From Erwinia sp. E_sp_B01_1 (GTDB taxonomy: Bacteria > Pseudomonadota > Gammaproteobacteria > Enterobacterales > Enterobacteriaceae): a stretch of DNA of 64,000 nucleotides. This document shows, piece after piece, positions 44,090-54,617 of the stretch. The notes under the pieces are model-generated. The model saw only the letters and a program-made list of their open reading frames with translations. It had not been told where the DNA came from and ran no database searches. The stretch's first letter is position 1, and each line of letters starts with the position of its first letter. The stretch covers positions 372,001-436,000 of the forward strand of contig NZ_CP142208.1 in NCBI RefSeq assembly GCF_036865545.1. Direction: 5' to 3'. The translations under genes and the position numbers were made by a program.

Positions 44090-44857
44090 ATGCTGACAGT
44101 TTCGCATCTGACGGCCCGCTATGAAGGGCACCTCGCGCTGCAGGATATCAATTTGTCGATCGACAGCGGCGAACTGCTGGTGGTATTAGGCCCTTCAGGC
44201 TGCGGCAAAACCACGTTGCTTAATCTGATTGCCGGTTTTCTGCCTGCGGAATCCGGCAGCATTCTCCTCGATGGCAAAGCCGTAAACGGACCTGGTGCAG
44301 AACGTGGCGTGGTCTTCCAGCATGAAGGGTTATTGCCCTGGCGAAACGTGCTGGATAACGTCGCGCTGGGTTTGCAGCTGGCGGGGATGGTGAAAGAGCC
44401 TCGCCGGGATATTGCCCGGAAGATGCTGAGGAAAGTCGGGCTGGAAGGAGCAGAAAAGCGCTTTATCTGGCAGTTATCCGGCGGCATGCGCCAGCGCGTC
44501 GGGATCGCCCGTGCGCTGGCAGCCGATCCTCAACTGCTGTTACTGGACGAGCCTTTTGGCGCACTGGATGCGTTTACCCGTGAACAGATGCAGGAGCTGT
44601 TGCTGACGTTATGGCGGGAAAGTGGCAAACAGATCCTGCTGATTACCCACGATATTGAAGAAGCTATTTTCCTGGCCAGCGAGCTGATCTTGCTGTCACC
44701 GGGGCCGGGTACCGTCATTGAGCGGATCCCGCTTGATTTTGGCCGCCGCTACGCAGCCGGGGAATCCTGCCGGGCGATCAAATCCGACCCCGCTTTTATT
44801 GAGCGTCGGGAGTACGTTCTGAGCCAGGTCTTTCAGCAGCGTGAGGTATTTTCATGA
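44090..44857 (+). CDS. tauB: TauB, taurine ABC transporter ATPase
   Basis: TauB powers taurine import. The 255 residues have Walker [10 protein letters not shown] (34-42), Q-loop [11 protein letters not shown], signature LSGGMRQR, Walker [13 protein letters not shown] and the switch His in [10 protein letters not shown]. Its stop overlaps tauC as ATGA, and tauA ends 13 bases before it. Confidence 0.96.
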   Translation: MLTVSHLTARYEGHLALQDINLSIDSGELLVVLGPSGCGKTTLLNLIAGFLPAESGSILLDGKAVNGPGAERGVVFQHEGLLPWRNVLDNVALGLQLAGMVKEPRRDIARKMLRKVGLEGAEKRFIWQLSGGMRQRVGIARALAADPQLLLLDEPFGALDAFTREQMQELLLTLWRESGKQILLITHDIEEAIFLASELILLSPGPGTVIERIPLDFGRRYAAGESCRAIKSDPAFIERREYVLSQVFQQREVFS

Positions 44858-45675
44858 GCCTGTTATCGACGGAAAAAACCGTGCAGCGCAGTCTGAGCTG
44901 GCCTTTCAGCAGGCAGTTTACGCTGAGCACGGCAACACTACTGGTCCTGCTTGCCATCTGGTGGGGAGTGACTGAACTGCAGCTGATTGCACCGCTTTTT
45001 CTGCCTGCGCCGCAGCAGGTTTTTCATCAGCTGCTGACTATTGCCGGTTCCCAGGGATTTATGGATGCCACGCTGTGGCAGCATCTGGCCGCCAGTCTGA
45101 GCCGAATTTTAATAGCGCTGCTGGCTGCGGTGTTGATTGGCGTGCCAGTTGGCATTTTGATGGGCCTGAGTCAGACGGCTCGCGGCATTCTTGATCCCCT
45201 GATTGAGCTTTACCGGCCTGTGCCTCCGCTGGCGTATCTGCCGCTGATGGTGATCTGGTTCGGCATTGGCGAGACCTCAAAAATCCTGCTGATCTATCTG
45301 GCGATTTTCGCACCTGTCGCCATGTCCGCGCTGGCGGGGGTGAAGAGTGCTCAGCAGGTTCGTATTCGCGCCGCACAGTCTCTTGGAGGCAACCGCTGGC
45401 AGGTGTTGTGGCTGGTGATCTTGCCGGGAGCTTTGCCGGAAATCCTCACCGGACTGCGCATCGGGCTGGGCGTGGGCTGGTCAACACTGGTCGCTGCCGA
45501 ACTGATTGCTGCCACCCGTGGACTGGGCTTTATGGTGCAGTCTGCCGGAGAATTTTTAGCGACGGATGTGGTACTGGCCGGGATCGCCGTTATCGCCCTG
45601 ATCGCTTTCACCCTTGAACTGGGTTTGCGTGCTTTACAACGCCGTCTGACCCCCTGGCATGGAGTACATTCATGA
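44854..45675 (+). CDS. tauC: TauC, taurine ABC transporter permease
   Basis: TauC is the inner-membrane permease of the taurine transporter. The 273 residues hold about six membrane segments and the EAA loop contacting TauB ([23 protein letters not shown]). It overlaps tauB and tauD by four bases each, so the three are coupled. Confidence 0.95.
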   Translation: MSLLSTEKTVQRSLSWPFSRQFTLSTATLLVLLAIWWGVTELQLIAPLFLPAPQQVFHQLLTIAGSQGFMDATLWQHLAASLSRILIALLAAVLIGVPVGILMGLSQTARGILDPLIELYRPVPPLAYLPLMVIWFGIGETSKILLIYLAIFAPVAMSALAGVKSAQQVRIRAAQSLGGNRWQVLWLVILPGALPEILTGLRIGLGVGWSTLVAAELIAATRGLGFMVQSAGEFLATDVVLAGIAVIALIAFTLELGLRALQRRLTPWHGVHS

Positions 45676-46520
45676 ACGAACGTCTGACTATTACCGCGCT
45701 TGGCCCCTATATCGGTGCTCAGGTTTCCGACATTAATCTAAGCCGTCCGCTGAGCGATGCGCAGTTTGAACAGCTCTGGCATGCATTGATCCGTCACCAG
45801 GTGCTGTTTTTCCGCGATCAGCCTGTCACGCCTCAGCAGCAGCGTGCGCTGGCCACCAGATTTGGCGATCTGCATATTCATCCGGTTTACCCACACGCGC
45901 CGGATGTGGAAGAGATTATCGTGCTGGATACCCATGATAATAATCCACCTGACAATGATAACTGGCACACCGACGTCACCTTTATCACTACCCCACCAGC
46001 GGGTGCGATTCTGGCGGCCAAACAGTTGCCGGAGACGGGTGGAGATACATTATGGGCCAGTGGAATAGCGGCTTATGAGGCTTTGTCCGAACCTTTTAAA
46101 GTGCTGTTAAGCGGGCTCCGGGCGGAGCATGATTTCACCAAATCTTTCCAGGAATTCAAACACCGTGGCAGTGAAGAAGAACATGCGCGCTGGAAGCTGG
46201 CAGTAGAAAAGAATCCTCCGCTGCAACACCCCGTTATCCGCACGCATCCGGTCAGTGGCAAACAGGCGCTGTTTGTGAACGAGGGCTTCACTACCCGCAT
46301 TGTGGATTTGAGTCAGAAGGAGAGTGATGCGCTGCTGAACTTCCTGTTTGCCCATATCACCAAACCGGAGTTTCAGGTTCGCTGGCGCTGGCAGGAGAAT
46401 GATATTGCTATCTGGGATAACCGGGTGACGCAGCATTATGCCAATGCCGACTACATGCCGCAGCGCAGGATCATGCATCGCGCAACAATTCTGGGGGATC
46501 AGCCATTTTATCGGGCGTGA
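45672..46520 (+). CDS. tauD: TauD, taurine dioxygenase
   Basis: TauD is the cytoplasmic iron(II)/2-oxoglutarate dioxygenase that releases sulfite from taurine. The 282 residues (E. coli 283) keep the iron ligands His99 and Asp101 in NWHTDVTF and a distal His in [10 protein letters not shown], plus the 2-oxoglutarate arginine region near the end (RRIMHRATI). Ends the tau operon; a hairpin at 46616 lies before convergent yheS. Confidence 0.97.
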   Translation: MNERLTITALGPYIGAQVSDINLSRPLSDAQFEQLWHALIRHQVLFFRDQPVTPQQQRALATRFGDLHIHPVYPHAPDVEEIIVLDTHDNNPPDNDNWHTDVTFITTPPAGAILAAKQLPETGGDTLWASGIAAYEALSEPFKVLLSGLRAEHDFTKSFQEFKHRGSEEEHARWKLAVEKNPPLQHPVIRTHPVSGKQALFVNEGFTTRIVDLSQKESDALLNFLFAHITKPEFQVRWRWQENDIAIWDNRVTQHYANADYMPQRRIMHRATILGDQPFYRA

Positions 46521-46615
46521 TGTGGCAGGCGGAGGGGGTTAACGGCACTAAGGATAACTGACTGGGGGGAAATGAACCTTAGACGCTGGTAAAGAGGGTA
46601 CGGCAGAATTGTAGT

Positions 46616-46637
46616 GGGAGAGCCGTCCTGCTCTCCC
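46616..46637. terminator. Hairpin between tauD and yheS
   Basis: GGGAGAGC (46616-46623) pairs with GCTCTCCC (46630-46637). No clear T run follows, so termination strength is uncertain. It separates two convergent genes. Confidence 0.4.
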
Positions 46638-46647
46638 GCCTGTCTCA

Positions 46648-48546
46648 TCAGGAAGCCAGCATAGTTTCAAGTTGTTCCTGAATATCCAGCCACGCCATTT
46701 CACACTCTTCCAGCGCCGATTTCGCCGTGGCCTGCTGTTGCAGAGCTGCGGTAAGGTCGGCCTTACGGCTCTGGTCGTAGAGGGCGGTGTCGCCCAGTTT
46801 TGACTCTGCTTCGGCCAGCTGTACGTTCAGCTTTTCCATCTGCTTTTCCAGCTTTTCAATCTGCTTACGTAAAGGCTGAGTCTGCGTGCGCAACTCCGCT
46901 TCACGACGCTTCTGATCTTTACGAGCCTGGGCGCTGTTAGCCCCTTCCTGTTTTGGCTCCGCGTCGCTGCTCTGCTTCTGCAAATCGCTCAGCCATTGCT
47001 GGTAATCTTCCAGATCGCCATCAAAGGGCTCGACCTGGCCATCATGGACCAGATACAGATCATCGGTAGTGGAACGCAGCAGATGACGATCGTGCGATAC
47101 CACAACCAGCGCCCCCTCGAAATCAATCAGGGCTTCAGTCAGCGCCTGACGCATATCTAAATCAAGGTGGTTAGTCGGTTCATCCAGCAACAGCAGATTA
47201 GGGCGCTGCCAGACAATCAGCGCCAGCACCAGGCGGGCTTTCTCACCGCCTGAGAAACGTTCGGTGTTTTCGGAGACTTTATCGTTCTGGAAACCAAAAC
47301 TGCCCAGATAATCCCGTAACTGCTGCTCAAGCACTTTTGGCGCCAGTCGTGCCATGTGCTGAAGCGGGGATTCATCAGCCCGTAAGAATTCAAGTTGATG
47401 CTGGGCGAAGTAACCCAGCTTGATGCCTTTCGCCAGACCAATATCGCCTTTCAGCGGAGCCAGATCGCCCGCCAGCATTTTGATCAGCGTTGACTTACCG
47501 GCACCGTTCCGGCCCAGCAAACCAATACGCGAACCAGGAACCAGATTCAGCTTGATCGAATTCAGGATGATTTTATCGCCGTAACCCGCAGTGACTTTTT
47601 CCATTTTAAGCAGCGGATTGGGCAGGCTTTCCGGCTCGCGGAAGCTGAAGGTAAACGGATTGTCTACGTGCGCTGGCGCGATTTTTTCCATCCGTTCCAG
47701 CATTTTGATACGGCTTTGCGCCTGTTTCGCCTTGCTGGCTTTGGCTTTGAACCGGTCAATAAAGCTTTGCAGGTGCGCCACTTTTTGCTGCTGGTTCTCG
47801 AACATTGACTGCTGTTGCGCCAGCTTTGTCGCGCGCTGGATTTCGAACGAGCTGTAGTTGCCGGTGTATTCATACATCGACTGCTGTTCAATATGTAAAA
47901 TTTTATCCACAACCGGGTCAAGGAAGTCCCGGTCATGCGAGATCAAAATCAGTGTCCCCTGGTAGCTGTTCAGCCAGCGTTCCAGCCAGATAACAGCATC
48001 CAGATCCAGGTGGTTGGTGGGCTCATCAAGCAGCAGCAGATCGGAACGGCAGATCAGCGCCTGCGCAAGGTTCAGGCGCATACGCCAACCGCCGGAGAAA
48101 TCGCTTACCGGACGTTGCAGTTGCTCCTGAGAAAAGCCCAAACCGTTAAGCAGGCTGGCGGCACGTGGCTGTATTGTCCATGCCTGAATAGCGTCCAGCT
48201 TGCCATGCAGTGTGGCGATGGCATGACCATCATTGATCTCATTAGCATGGGCCAGTTCGGCCTCAAGCTGGCGAAACTCCCTGTCGCCATCGATAACGTA
48301 ATCAATGGCCGGAACAGAAAGCGCCGGCGTTTCCTGATTAACCCAGGCCAGAGACCAGTTGCCAGGATAGCTGAAATTACCTGCATCGGCGCTTATCTCG
48401 TTCTTAAGCAGCGACAGCAGCGTGGATTTACCGCAGCCATTTTTTCCCACCAGACCCACTTTTTGTCCCGGGTTGATGGTGGCTGTGGCATTGTCCAGCA
48501 GTACGCGAACACCGCGTCGGATTTGTAACGAAGAGAAGACAATCAT
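46648..48546 (-). CDS. yheS: YheS, ABC-F ribosome-associated ATPase
   Basis: YheS is an ABC-F protein; family members bind the ribosomal E site and act in translation, and they are not membrane transporters. The 632 residues (E. coli 637) contain two ABC domains with Walker A GKNGCGKST and GRNGAGKST, signatures FSGGWRMR and FSGGEKAR, Walker B LLLLDEPTNHLD twice, and a linker with many Lys and Gln between. The C-terminal tail is a predicted coiled coil (KQIEKLEKQMEKLN). In E. coli it is followed by yheT. Confidence 0.96.
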   Translation of the reverse strand: MIVFSSLQIRRGVRVLLDNATATINPGQKVGLVGKNGCGKSTLLSLLKNEISADAGNFSYPGNWSLAWVNQETPALSVPAIDYVIDGDREFRQLEAELAHANEINDGHAIATLHGKLDAIQAWTIQPRAASLLNGLGFSQEQLQRPVSDFSGGWRMRLNLAQALICRSDLLLLDEPTNHLDLDAVIWLERWLNSYQGTLILISHDRDFLDPVVDKILHIEQQSMYEYTGNYSSFEIQRATKLAQQQSMFENQQQKVAHLQSFIDRFKAKASKAKQAQSRIKMLERMEKIAPAHVDNPFTFSFREPESLPNPLLKMEKVTAGYGDKIILNSIKLNLVPGSRIGLLGRNGAGKSTLIKMLAGDLAPLKGDIGLAKGIKLGYFAQHQLEFLRADESPLQHMARLAPKVLEQQLRDYLGSFGFQNDKVSENTERFSGGEKARLVLALIVWQRPNLLLLDEPTNHLDLDMRQALTEALIDFEGALVVVSHDRHLLRSTTDDLYLVHDGQVEPFDGDLEDYQQWLSDLQKQSSDAEPKQEGANSAQARKDQKRREAELRTQTQPLRKQIEKLEKQMEKLNVQLAEAESKLGDTALYDQSRKADLTAALQQQATAKSALEECEMAWLDIQEQLETMLAS

Positions 48547-48666
48547 AAGCGCCGTAATAGTCAGAATATGTTAAATTAAACCGTCAATTTTATATCGGAA
48601 TCTTAAATTCCGTTGCGTCGTGCATGGTAGCGGAATTTCCCCGCCGTGACGATGATTTGGAGGGGA

Positions 48667-49221
48667 ATGATGTCACAGACGCCTAAAGTTTTGCTGCTTT
48701 ACGCCCATCCGGAATCACAGGACTCGTTAGCTAACAGGGTTTTACTGAAACCGGCTTATGATTTGCCGCATGTCACCGTGCACGATCTCTACGCGCACTA
48801 TCCTGATTTCTTTATTGATATCCACCACGAACAGCAACTGTTGCGTGAACATGACGTCATCGTTTTCCAGCATCCTCTTTATACTTACAGTTGCCCGGCT
48901 CTGTTGAAAGAGTGGCTCGATCGTGTGCTGTCGCGCGGGTTTGCCAGTGGGCCAGGCGGTAACGTACTGGAAGGAAAGTACTGGCGCAGCGTGATCACTA
49001 CCGGCGAGCCCGAAGCGGCTTACCATCAGGAAGGGCTGAACCGCTATCCGATGTCAGAGATCATGCGCCCGTTTGAGCTGACGGCGCAGATGTGCCGGAT
49101 GCACTGGCTGACCCCGATGATCATTTACTGGGCCAGGCGTCAAACCCCTGAGGTTATGAAAAATTATTCGCGAGCCTACAGTGACTGGCTCGCATCCCCT
49201 TTGCCTTACGGAGGTATTTGA
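48667..49221 (+). CDS. kefG: KefG, accessory subunit of the KefB potassium efflux system
   Basis: KefG is an NQO1-like flavodoxin-fold protein needed for full KefB activity and itself able to reduce quinones in the related KefF. The 184 residues match E. coli KefG (starts MMSQ). FMN-site residues appear in [31 protein letters not shown] and [16 protein letters not shown] precedes the ATG at 48667. The TGA directly abuts the kefB ATG. Confidence 0.96.
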   Translation: MMSQTPKVLLLYAHPESQDSLANRVLLKPAYDLPHVTVHDLYAHYPDFFIDIHHEQQLLREHDVIVFQHPLYTYSCPALLKEWLDRVLSRGFASGPGGNVLEGKYWRSVITTGEPEAAYHQEGLNRYPMSEIMRPFELTAQMCRMHWLTPMIIYWARRQTPEVMKNYSRAYSDWLASPLPYGGI

Positions 49222-51027
49222 ATGGAAGGACAGACCCTCCTGACGGCTGGTGTGGTGTATTTGTTTGCGGCGGTGATTGCCGTGCCGATTGCCGCCCGAT
49301 TAGGCATCGGTGCGGTGCTGGGCTATTTGCTGGCCGGTATTGCTATCGGTCCCTGGGGACTGGGCTTTATCAGCGATGTGGAAGAGATCCTGCATTTCTC
49401 TGAGCTGGGCGTTGTGTTCCTGATGTTCATTATCGGACTGGAACTGAAACCTTCAAAACTGTGGGAACTTCGCCGCTCCATTTTTGGCGTCGGGGCGGCT
49501 CAGGTTATTTTTAGTGCTGCCATTTTAGGTGGGCTGCTCTTTCTGACGGACTTCTCCTGGCAGGCAGCAACGATTGGCGGGATTGGGCTGGCGATGTCTT
49601 CAACCGCGATGGCGCTTCAGCTGATGCGGGACAAAGGCATGAACCGCAACGAATCGGGGCAGCTGGGCTTTTCAGTTCTGTTATTCCAGGACCTGGCGGT
49701 GATTCCTGCACTGGCCCTGGTCCCGCTACTGGCGGGTGGCGACAGTGGCCACACCGACTGGATGAAGGTGGGCATGAAGGTGCTGGCCTTTGCCGGCATG
49801 TTAATCGGTGGACGCTATTTACTGCGGCCCATTTTCCGCTTTATTGCTGCTTCGGGCGTGCGGGAAGTTTTCACCGCTGCGGCGCTGTTACTGGTGCTGG
49901 GATCCGCATTATTTATGGATGCACTTGGGCTTTCTATGGCGCTTGGCACCTTTATCGCCGGGATCCTGTTGGCGGAAAGTGAATACCGCCACGAGCTTGA
50001 GATCGCTATCGATCCCTTTAAAGGATTACTGCTGGGCCTGTTCTTTATCTCAGTAGGAATGGCGTTGAATCTGGGCGTGCTTTACACCCATATCGTGGAA
50101 ATCCTGATTGGCGTGGTGGCACTGGTCTCCATTAAAGCTGGCGTACTCTATTTACTATCACGCATTTTCGGCCTGCGCAGTTCAGAACGTCTGCAATTTT
50201 CGGGCGTGCTGAGCCAGGGCGGAGAGTTTGCTTTTGTGCTGTTCTCGGCGGCTTCTTCAGCAAAATTATTCAGTGGCGACCAGATGCCGTTGCTGTTAGT
50301 GACGGTTACGCTGTCGATGATGACTACGCCATTGCTGATGCAGGGCGTGGACAAAATCCTTGAGCGCCGTTTCAATGAGCCAGATGAAAACGAAGAAAAG
50401 CCCTGGGTTGAAGATGATAAACCTCAGGTTATTGTGGTGGGGTTTGGCCGCTTTGGTCAGGTTGTTGCGCGCCTGCTGATGGCCAATGAGAAACGGGTCA
50501 CGGTACTGGAGCGCGATATCAGCGCAGTCAGCCTGATGCGAAAGTACGGTTACAAAGTATACTATGGAGATGCCACCGAATTAGAGCTGCTGAGGGCTGC
50601 GGGGGCGGAAACAGCGCAGTCAATTGTAATTACCTGCAACGGCCCGGAAGCCTCGATGGAAATTGTGCATCTTTGTCAGCATCATTTCCCCCATCTGCAG
50701 ATCCTTGCCAGAGCAAGGGGGCGTGTGGAAGCTCATGAACTGCTCCAGGCCGGCGTCACGCAATTTTCCCGTGAGACCTTCTCCAGTGCGCTGGAGCTGG
50801 GACGTAAATCCCTTATTACACTGGGGATGCACCCGCATCAGGCATTCCGCGCCCAACAACATTTCCGCCGGTTGGATATGCGAATGCTTCGCGAAATGTT
50901 ACCTAACCATTCGGACAGCCAGCAAATCTCCCGGGTGAAAGAGGCTCGCCGCGAGCTGGAAGAGATTTTTCAGGCTGAGATGCAGCATGAAAAACGCCAG
51001 TTCGACGGCTGGGATGAATTTGAATAG
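49222..51027 (+). CDS. kefB: KefB glutathione-gated potassium/proton antiporter
   Basis: KefB lets K+ leave and protons enter when electrophiles form glutathione adducts, protecting the cell by acidification. The 601 residues match E. coli (601). The first part is a CPA2 membrane domain of about twelve segments ([36 protein letters not shown]); the last part is a RCK/KTN domain ([17 protein letters not shown]). The yheV start follows nine bases later. Confidence 0.97.
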   Translation: MEGQTLLTAGVVYLFAAVIAVPIAARLGIGAVLGYLLAGIAIGPWGLGFISDVEEILHFSELGVVFLMFIIGLELKPSKLWELRRSIFGVGAAQVIFSAAILGGLLFLTDFSWQAATIGGIGLAMSSTAMALQLMRDKGMNRNESGQLGFSVLLFQDLAVIPALALVPLLAGGDSGHTDWMKVGMKVLAFAGMLIGGRYLLRPIFRFIAASGVREVFTAAALLLVLGSALFMDALGLSMALGTFIAGILLAESEYRHELEIAIDPFKGLLLGLFFISVGMALNLGVLYTHIVEILIGVVALVSIKAGVLYLLSRIFGLRSSERLQFSGVLSQGGEFAFVLFSAASSAKLFSGDQMPLLLVTVTLSMMTTPLLMQGVDKILERRFNEPDENEEKPWVEDDKPQVIVVGFGRFGQVVARLLMANEKRVTVLERDISAVSLMRKYGYKVYYGDATELELLRAAGAETAQSIVITCNGPEASMEIVHLCQHHFPHLQILARARGRVEAHELLQAGVTQFSRETFSSALELGRKSLITLGMHPHQAFRAQQHFRRLDMRMLREMLPNHSDSQQISRVKEARRELEEIFQAEMQHEKRQFDGWDEFE

Positions 51028-51035
51028 GAAAAGTT

Positions 51036-51230
51036 ATGCGTAAAAGATTTATTGCAGGGGCTACCTGCCCCAGCTGTAAAGCGCAGGATACCCTGGCTTT
51101 ATGGCAGGAAAATAATATTGATGTGGTTGAATGTGTTAAGTGCGGCCATCAGATGCGTGAAGCGGATAAGCAGGTCCGCGATCGGGTCCGCGATAACGAA
51201 CAAGTGATTGGAATTTTCCATCCTGAGTAG
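51036..51230 (+). CDS. yheV: YheV, small zinc-ribbon protein (DUF2387)
   Basis: YheV is a 64-residue protein of unknown function. Two CxxC pairs (Cys11, Cys14 and Cys33, Cys36) suggest a zinc ribbon, as in rubredoxin-like or RNA-associated folds. E. coli YheV has about the same length and place. It ends before a 138-base spacer leading to slyD. Confidence 0.92.
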   Translation: MRKRFIAGATCPSCKAQDTLALWQENNIDVVECVKCGHQMREADKQVRDRVRDNEQVIGIFHPE

Positions 51231-51368
51231 CGTTATGGCTCAGCTTTTTTAAGCTGTAACACACAGCGGCATTGAAAGTCGTTACAATCGGCCCAATTTC
51301 GAGTCTTTCCTGTTGGCAAACCGGTCAACATACAAAGGACTCAACGTTCTCAACGGTTAGGAGTAATC

Positions 51369-51914
51369 ATGAAAGTAGCTAAAGACCTGGTGGTCAGCCT
51401 GGCATATCAGGTACGTACAGAAGACGGCGTGTTGGTCGATGAGTCTCCGGTGAGCGCACCGCTGGACTACCTGCACGGTCATGGTTCTCTGATCTCAGGT
51501 CTGGAAAAAGCCCTGGAAGACCACGAGGCCGGTGACAAATTCGAAGTGAACATCGCTGCCAACGACGCATACGGTCAGTATGACGACAACCTGGTCCAGC
51601 GTGTCCCTAAAGACGTATTTATGGGCGTTGATGAACTGCAGGTAGGCATGCGCTTCCTGGCAGAAACCGATCAGGGCCCTGTCCCGGTCGAAATTACCGA
51701 AGTAGAAGACGAGCATGTAGTGGTTGATGGTAACCATATGCTGGCTGGTCAGAACCTGAACTTTAATGTTGAAGTGGTTGCAATTCGTGAAGCCACTGAA
51801 GAAGAACTTGCCCATGGCCACGTTCACGGTGAGCACGACCATCACCACGATCACGAACATGACCATGAAGATGGCAAAGGCGGTTGCGGCACCGGCGGCT
51901 GTGGTTGCCACTAA
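51369..51914 (+). CDS. slyD: SlyD, FKBP-type prolyl isomerase and nickel chaperone
   Basis: SlyD is a cytoplasmic FKBP isomerase with a chaperone insert and a His-rich tail that binds nickel, helping hydrogenase maturation. The 181 residues (E. coli 196) have the FKBP core (MKVAKDLVVSLAYQVRTEDG, GHGSLISGLEKALEDHEAGD), the insert-in-flap domain (QRVPKDVFMG to MRFLAETD) and a metal-binding tail (HGEHDHHHDHEHDHED, then GGCGTGGCGCH). The tail is shorter than in E. coli. A TTCG-loop terminator follows. Confidence 0.97.
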   Translation: MKVAKDLVVSLAYQVRTEDGVLVDESPVSAPLDYLHGHGSLISGLEKALEDHEAGDKFEVNIAANDAYGQYDDNLVQRVPKDVFMGVDELQVGMRFLAETDQGPVPVEITEVEDEHVVVDGNHMLAGQNLNFNVEVVAIREATEEELAHGHVHGEHDHHHDHEHDHEDGKGGCGTGGCGCH

Positions 51915-51925
51915 GTGTCAGCAGT

Positions 51926-51952
51926 AAAAAAGGGGCTTCGGCCCCTTTTTTT
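51926..51952. terminator. Bidirectional terminator between slyD and slyX
   Basis: GGGGC-TTCG-GCCCC (51932-51945) with A on the left and T on the right forms a strong terminator for both convergent genes. Confidence 0.92.
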
Positions 51953-51971
51953 ATGCGTCAAAAACGTGTTG

Positions 51972-52190
51972 TCAGTAGTGCGGTGGCGGCGTCTCTTCAG
52001 ACTGCGAGGCAATCATGGAAGGTGCGGCCGATTTCAACTTGTCGGTCAGCAGGCGCATTTGCTCACGCAGACGAGCCATTTCAAGTTCATGATGAATCAC
52101 CGTTTGGTTAAGCTCTTCAAGGGTGTGTTCCTGAAAAGCCAGACGACTCTCCAGCATCTCCATCCGCTCTTCAAACAATGATTGTTGCAT
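51972..52190 (-). CDS. slyX: SlyX coiled-coil protein
   Basis: SlyX is a 72-residue coiled-coil protein of unknown role found beside slyD in E. coli (also 72 residues). The heptad-like stretch [18 protein letters not shown] and [10 protein letters not shown] shows the coil; the tail ends in PPPHY. Start at 52190 is set by homology and the AGGAAAGAG site just upstream; the frame extends further without support. Confidence 0.92.
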   Translation of the reverse strand: MQQSLFEERMEMLESRLAFQEHTLEELNQTVIHHELEMARLREQMRLLTDKLKSAAPSMIASQSEETPPPHY

Positions 52191-52334
52191 ACTCTTTCCT
52201 CTTGTTACTGCGGCGACAGGTATACTTGCCGAATTGTCTGATTCTAGCGATAAACAGCGGGCTGAAACAGGGATATTGAGGTTAATTTCGGTCCGGCGGT
52301 TGAAAAAGCGATTGTGCGTCTGCATCTCTGTTTT

Positions 52335-52362
52335 GAAACTTTCGGATGGAAAAGAGGTCGGA
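52335..52362 (+). promoter_or_regulatory. Candidate sigma-E promoter of fkpA
   Basis: GAAACTT (52335-52341) and GTCGGA (52357-52362), separated by 15 bases, fit the sigma-E pattern (GGAACTT, N15-16, GTCTGA/GTCAAA). E. coli fkpA is a known sigma-E target. It predicts a leader of about 107 bases. Confidence 0.65.
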
Positions 52363-52474
52363 AGTTAACTTAGTTTTCATTGCGGGTTATGCAGTTTTCT
52401 CGCACACAGTTATAGTACAGGCCCTGTTCTGTACACGATGTCCGAGGTGAGAGACTTCGGTTTTGGAGAAATGG

Positions 52475-53311
52475 ATGAAATCACTGTTTAAAGTCACACT
52501 GTTAGCCACCACCATGGCCGTCGCGCTGAATGCGCCACTGGCAATGGCTGCCGAAACTTCTCCGGCAGCAGCACCGGCTCAGCAGGCACCACAGCAGGCA
52601 CCGAAGAACGCAGCCTTTAAAAATGATGACCAGCAGTCCGCTTATGCGCTGGGTGCATCACTGGGCCGCTACATGGAAAACTCTCTCAAAGAGCAGGAGA
52701 AACTGGGCATCAAACTGGATAAAGATCAGCTGATCTCTGGTGTTCAGGATGCTTTCGCGGGTAAGAGCAAACTCTCTGACCAGGAAATCGAACAGACCCT
52801 GCAAGCATTTGAAGGCCGCGTGAAAGGCGCTGCCCAGGCGAAGATGGAAAAAGACGCAAAAGAGAACACCCAGAAGGGTGACGCTTATGCCACCAAATTT
52901 GCCAAAGAAAAAGGCGTGAAGAAAACAGAATCCGGTCTGCTTTATCAGGTTGAGAAAGAAGGTACCGGTGATGCACCAAAAGACAGCGATACCGTAGTAG
53001 TGAACTACAAAGGTACGCTGATTGACGGTACTGAATTTGACAACTCTTACACGCGCGGTGAGCCTCTCTCCTTCCGTCTGGATGGCGTAATCCCAGGCTG
53101 GACTGAAGGTCTGAAGCATGTGAAGAAGGGCGGCAAGATCAAGCTGGTCATTCCACCACAGCTGGCTTACGGCAAAAACGGTGTTCCGGGTATCCCGGCT
53201 AACTCCACGCTGGTGTTTGATGTGGAGCTCCTCGACATCAAACCTGCTGCAAAAGCAGATGCTGATGCCCCTAAACCTGCAGAAGCCCCTGCCGCTCCTC
53301 AGGCGAAGTAA
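52475..53311 (+). CDS. fkpA: FkpA periplasmic FKBP-type prolyl isomerase and chaperone
   Basis: FkpA folds envelope proteins in the periplasm. The 278 residues start at the ATG 52475 (TTTGGAG just upstream) with a signal peptide cut near AMA-AET (residue 25), an Ala/Pro/Gln-rich stretch, the helical dimer domain (YALGASLGRYMENSLKEQEKLG) and the C-terminal FKBP domain (VVVNYKGTLIDGTEFDNSY, VIPGWTEGL, IPANSTLVFDVELLDI). Longer Ala/Gln-rich spacer than in E. coli (270). Confidence 0.97.
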   Translation: MKSLFKVTLLATTMAVALNAPLAMAAETSPAAAPAQQAPQQAPKNAAFKNDDQQSAYALGASLGRYMENSLKEQEKLGIKLDKDQLISGVQDAFAGKSKLSDQEIEQTLQAFEGRVKGAAQAKMEKDAKENTQKGDAYATKFAKEKGVKKTESGLLYQVEKEGTGDAPKDSDTVVVNYKGTLIDGTEFDNSYTRGEPLSFRLDGVIPGWTEGLKHVKKGGKIKLVIPPQLAYGKNGVPGIPANSTLVFDVELLDIKPAAKADADAPKPAEAPAAPQAK

Positions 53312-53320
53312 CACCCTCAG

Positions 53321-53348
53321 CCGCCACACCCTGTGTGGCGGTTTGCTT
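53321..53348 (+). terminator. fkpA terminator
   Basis: CCGCCACAC (53321-53329) and GTGTGGCGG (53333-53341) with a CCT loop, then TTTGCTTT. It lies ten bases after fkpA. Confidence 0.8.
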
Positions 53349-53508
53349 TCCCCCTCTCTTTTCCTTCAGACTTTGCGTTCCCCGGCATTTCATGACAAAG
53401 GTCAGGACAGGCGTTTCGGATATTTGATAGACTGTGCTTCACGCATTTTCTTCCGAACGAGTCTGCCCTTGCGCCGTGCGACAGGCTCTTTAAAAGGGTG
53501 GTGTCTTA

Positions 53509-54231
53509 ATGTCTGGTTCAATTTTTACCGGTGATGTGGCCGATCTGGAATTACTGGAACAGCATCCCTTCGTGCAAACTGACTTCGATATCCTCAAATC
53601 CTATGAAGCCGTGGTTGATGGGCTGGCGATGTTGATTGGCTCACACTGTGAAATTGTTCTGCATTCACTGGAAGATTTGAAGTGTTCAGCCGTCAGGATT
53701 GCTAATGGCGAGCATACCGGCCGCAAGATTGGGTCACCCATCACCGACCTTGCGCTGCGTATGCTGCATGATATGACCGGGGCAGACAGTAATGTCTCTA
53801 AGGCCTACTTCACGCGTGCCAAAAGCGGTGTTCTGATGAAGTCGGTCACGATTGCCATCCGTAATGGCGATCAACGTGTGATTGGCCTGCTTTGTATCAA
53901 CATGAACCTGGATGTTCCTTTCTCGCAGATTATGGCGACGTTTATGCCGCCTGAGACCCAGGATGCGGCCTCCTCAGTGAATTTCGCTTCTTCGGTTGAT
54001 GACCTGGTGATGCAAACGCTGGAGTTCACCATTGAAGAGGTCAGTGGCGACCGTAACGTTTCCAATAACGCCAAGAATCGTCAGATTGTGCTCAATCTGT
54101 ATGAGAAGGGGATCTTCGATATCAAAGATGCCATTAATCAGGTTGCTGATCGGCTCAACATTTCCAAGCACACCGTCTATCTCTACATCCGCCAGTTTAA
54201 AAGTGGAGATCTTCAGGGGCATGAACGCTGA
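53509..54231 (+). CDS. yheO: YheO, PAS/HTH transcription regulator family
   Basis: YheO carries a PAS-like N-terminal region ([18 protein letters not shown]) and a C-terminal helix-turn-helix ([19 protein letters not shown]). It is a likely DNA-binding regulator; its targets are unknown. The 240 residues match E. coli YheO in size, with a changed first 20 residues. The TGA overlaps the tusD ATG as TGATG, so it heads the tusDCB unit as in E. coli. Confidence 0.93.
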   Translation: MSGSIFTGDVADLELLEQHPFVQTDFDILKSYEAVVDGLAMLIGSHCEIVLHSLEDLKCSAVRIANGEHTGRKIGSPITDLALRMLHDMTGADSNVSKAYFTRAKSGVLMKSVTIAIRNGDQRVIGLLCINMNLDVPFSQIMATFMPPETQDAASSVNFASSVDDLVMQTLEFTIEEVSGDRNVSNNAKNRQIVLNLYEKGIFDIKDAINQVADRLNISKHTVYLYIRQFKSGDLQGHER

Positions 54232-54617
54232 TGCGTTACACCTTACTGGTCACCGGCCCCGCTTACGGAACTCAGCATTCGAGCAGCGCGTATCTTTTTG
54301 CGCAGGCTTTGCTGGCTGCCGGGCATGAACTGGAAAGTGTTTTTTTCTATCGTGAAGGGGTGCTCAATGCCAGCCAGTTAACCTCACCGGCCAGCGATGA
54401 GTTTAATCTGAGCAAAGCCTGGCAGCGTCTTCATCAGGAGCAGGGTGTCATCCTGAACATCTGTGTGGCAGCGGCACTTCGCCGTGGCATCACCGATCAG
54501 CAGGAAGCCAATAATCTGAACCTGCCTTCGGCCAATCTGGCTGAGGGGTTTCAACTGTCAGGATTAGGGGCGCTGGCAGAAGCAGCCCTGACATGTGAAC
54601 GTTTGGTGCAGTTCTGA
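54231..54617 (+). CDS. tusD: TusD, sulfur relay protein
   Basis: TusD takes sulfur from TusA and passes it to TusE for 2-thiouridine at tRNA position 34. The 128 residues match E. coli; the acceptor is Cys78 in [12 protein letters not shown]. Other conserved parts are [15 protein letters not shown] and FFYREGV. It shares one base with tusC (TGATG). Confidence 0.97.
   Translation: MRYTLLVTGPAYGTQHSSSAYLFAQALLAAGHELESVFFYREGVLNASQLTSPASDEFNLSKAWQRLHQEQGVILNICVAAALRRGITDQQEANNLNLPSANLAEGFQLSGLGALAEAALTCERLVQF

Noticed and set aside
51822..51870. His/Asp-rich repetitive DNA at the end of slyD, as a possible repeat array
   Set aside because: It encodes the known metal-binding tail of SlyD and is not a DNA repeat element.
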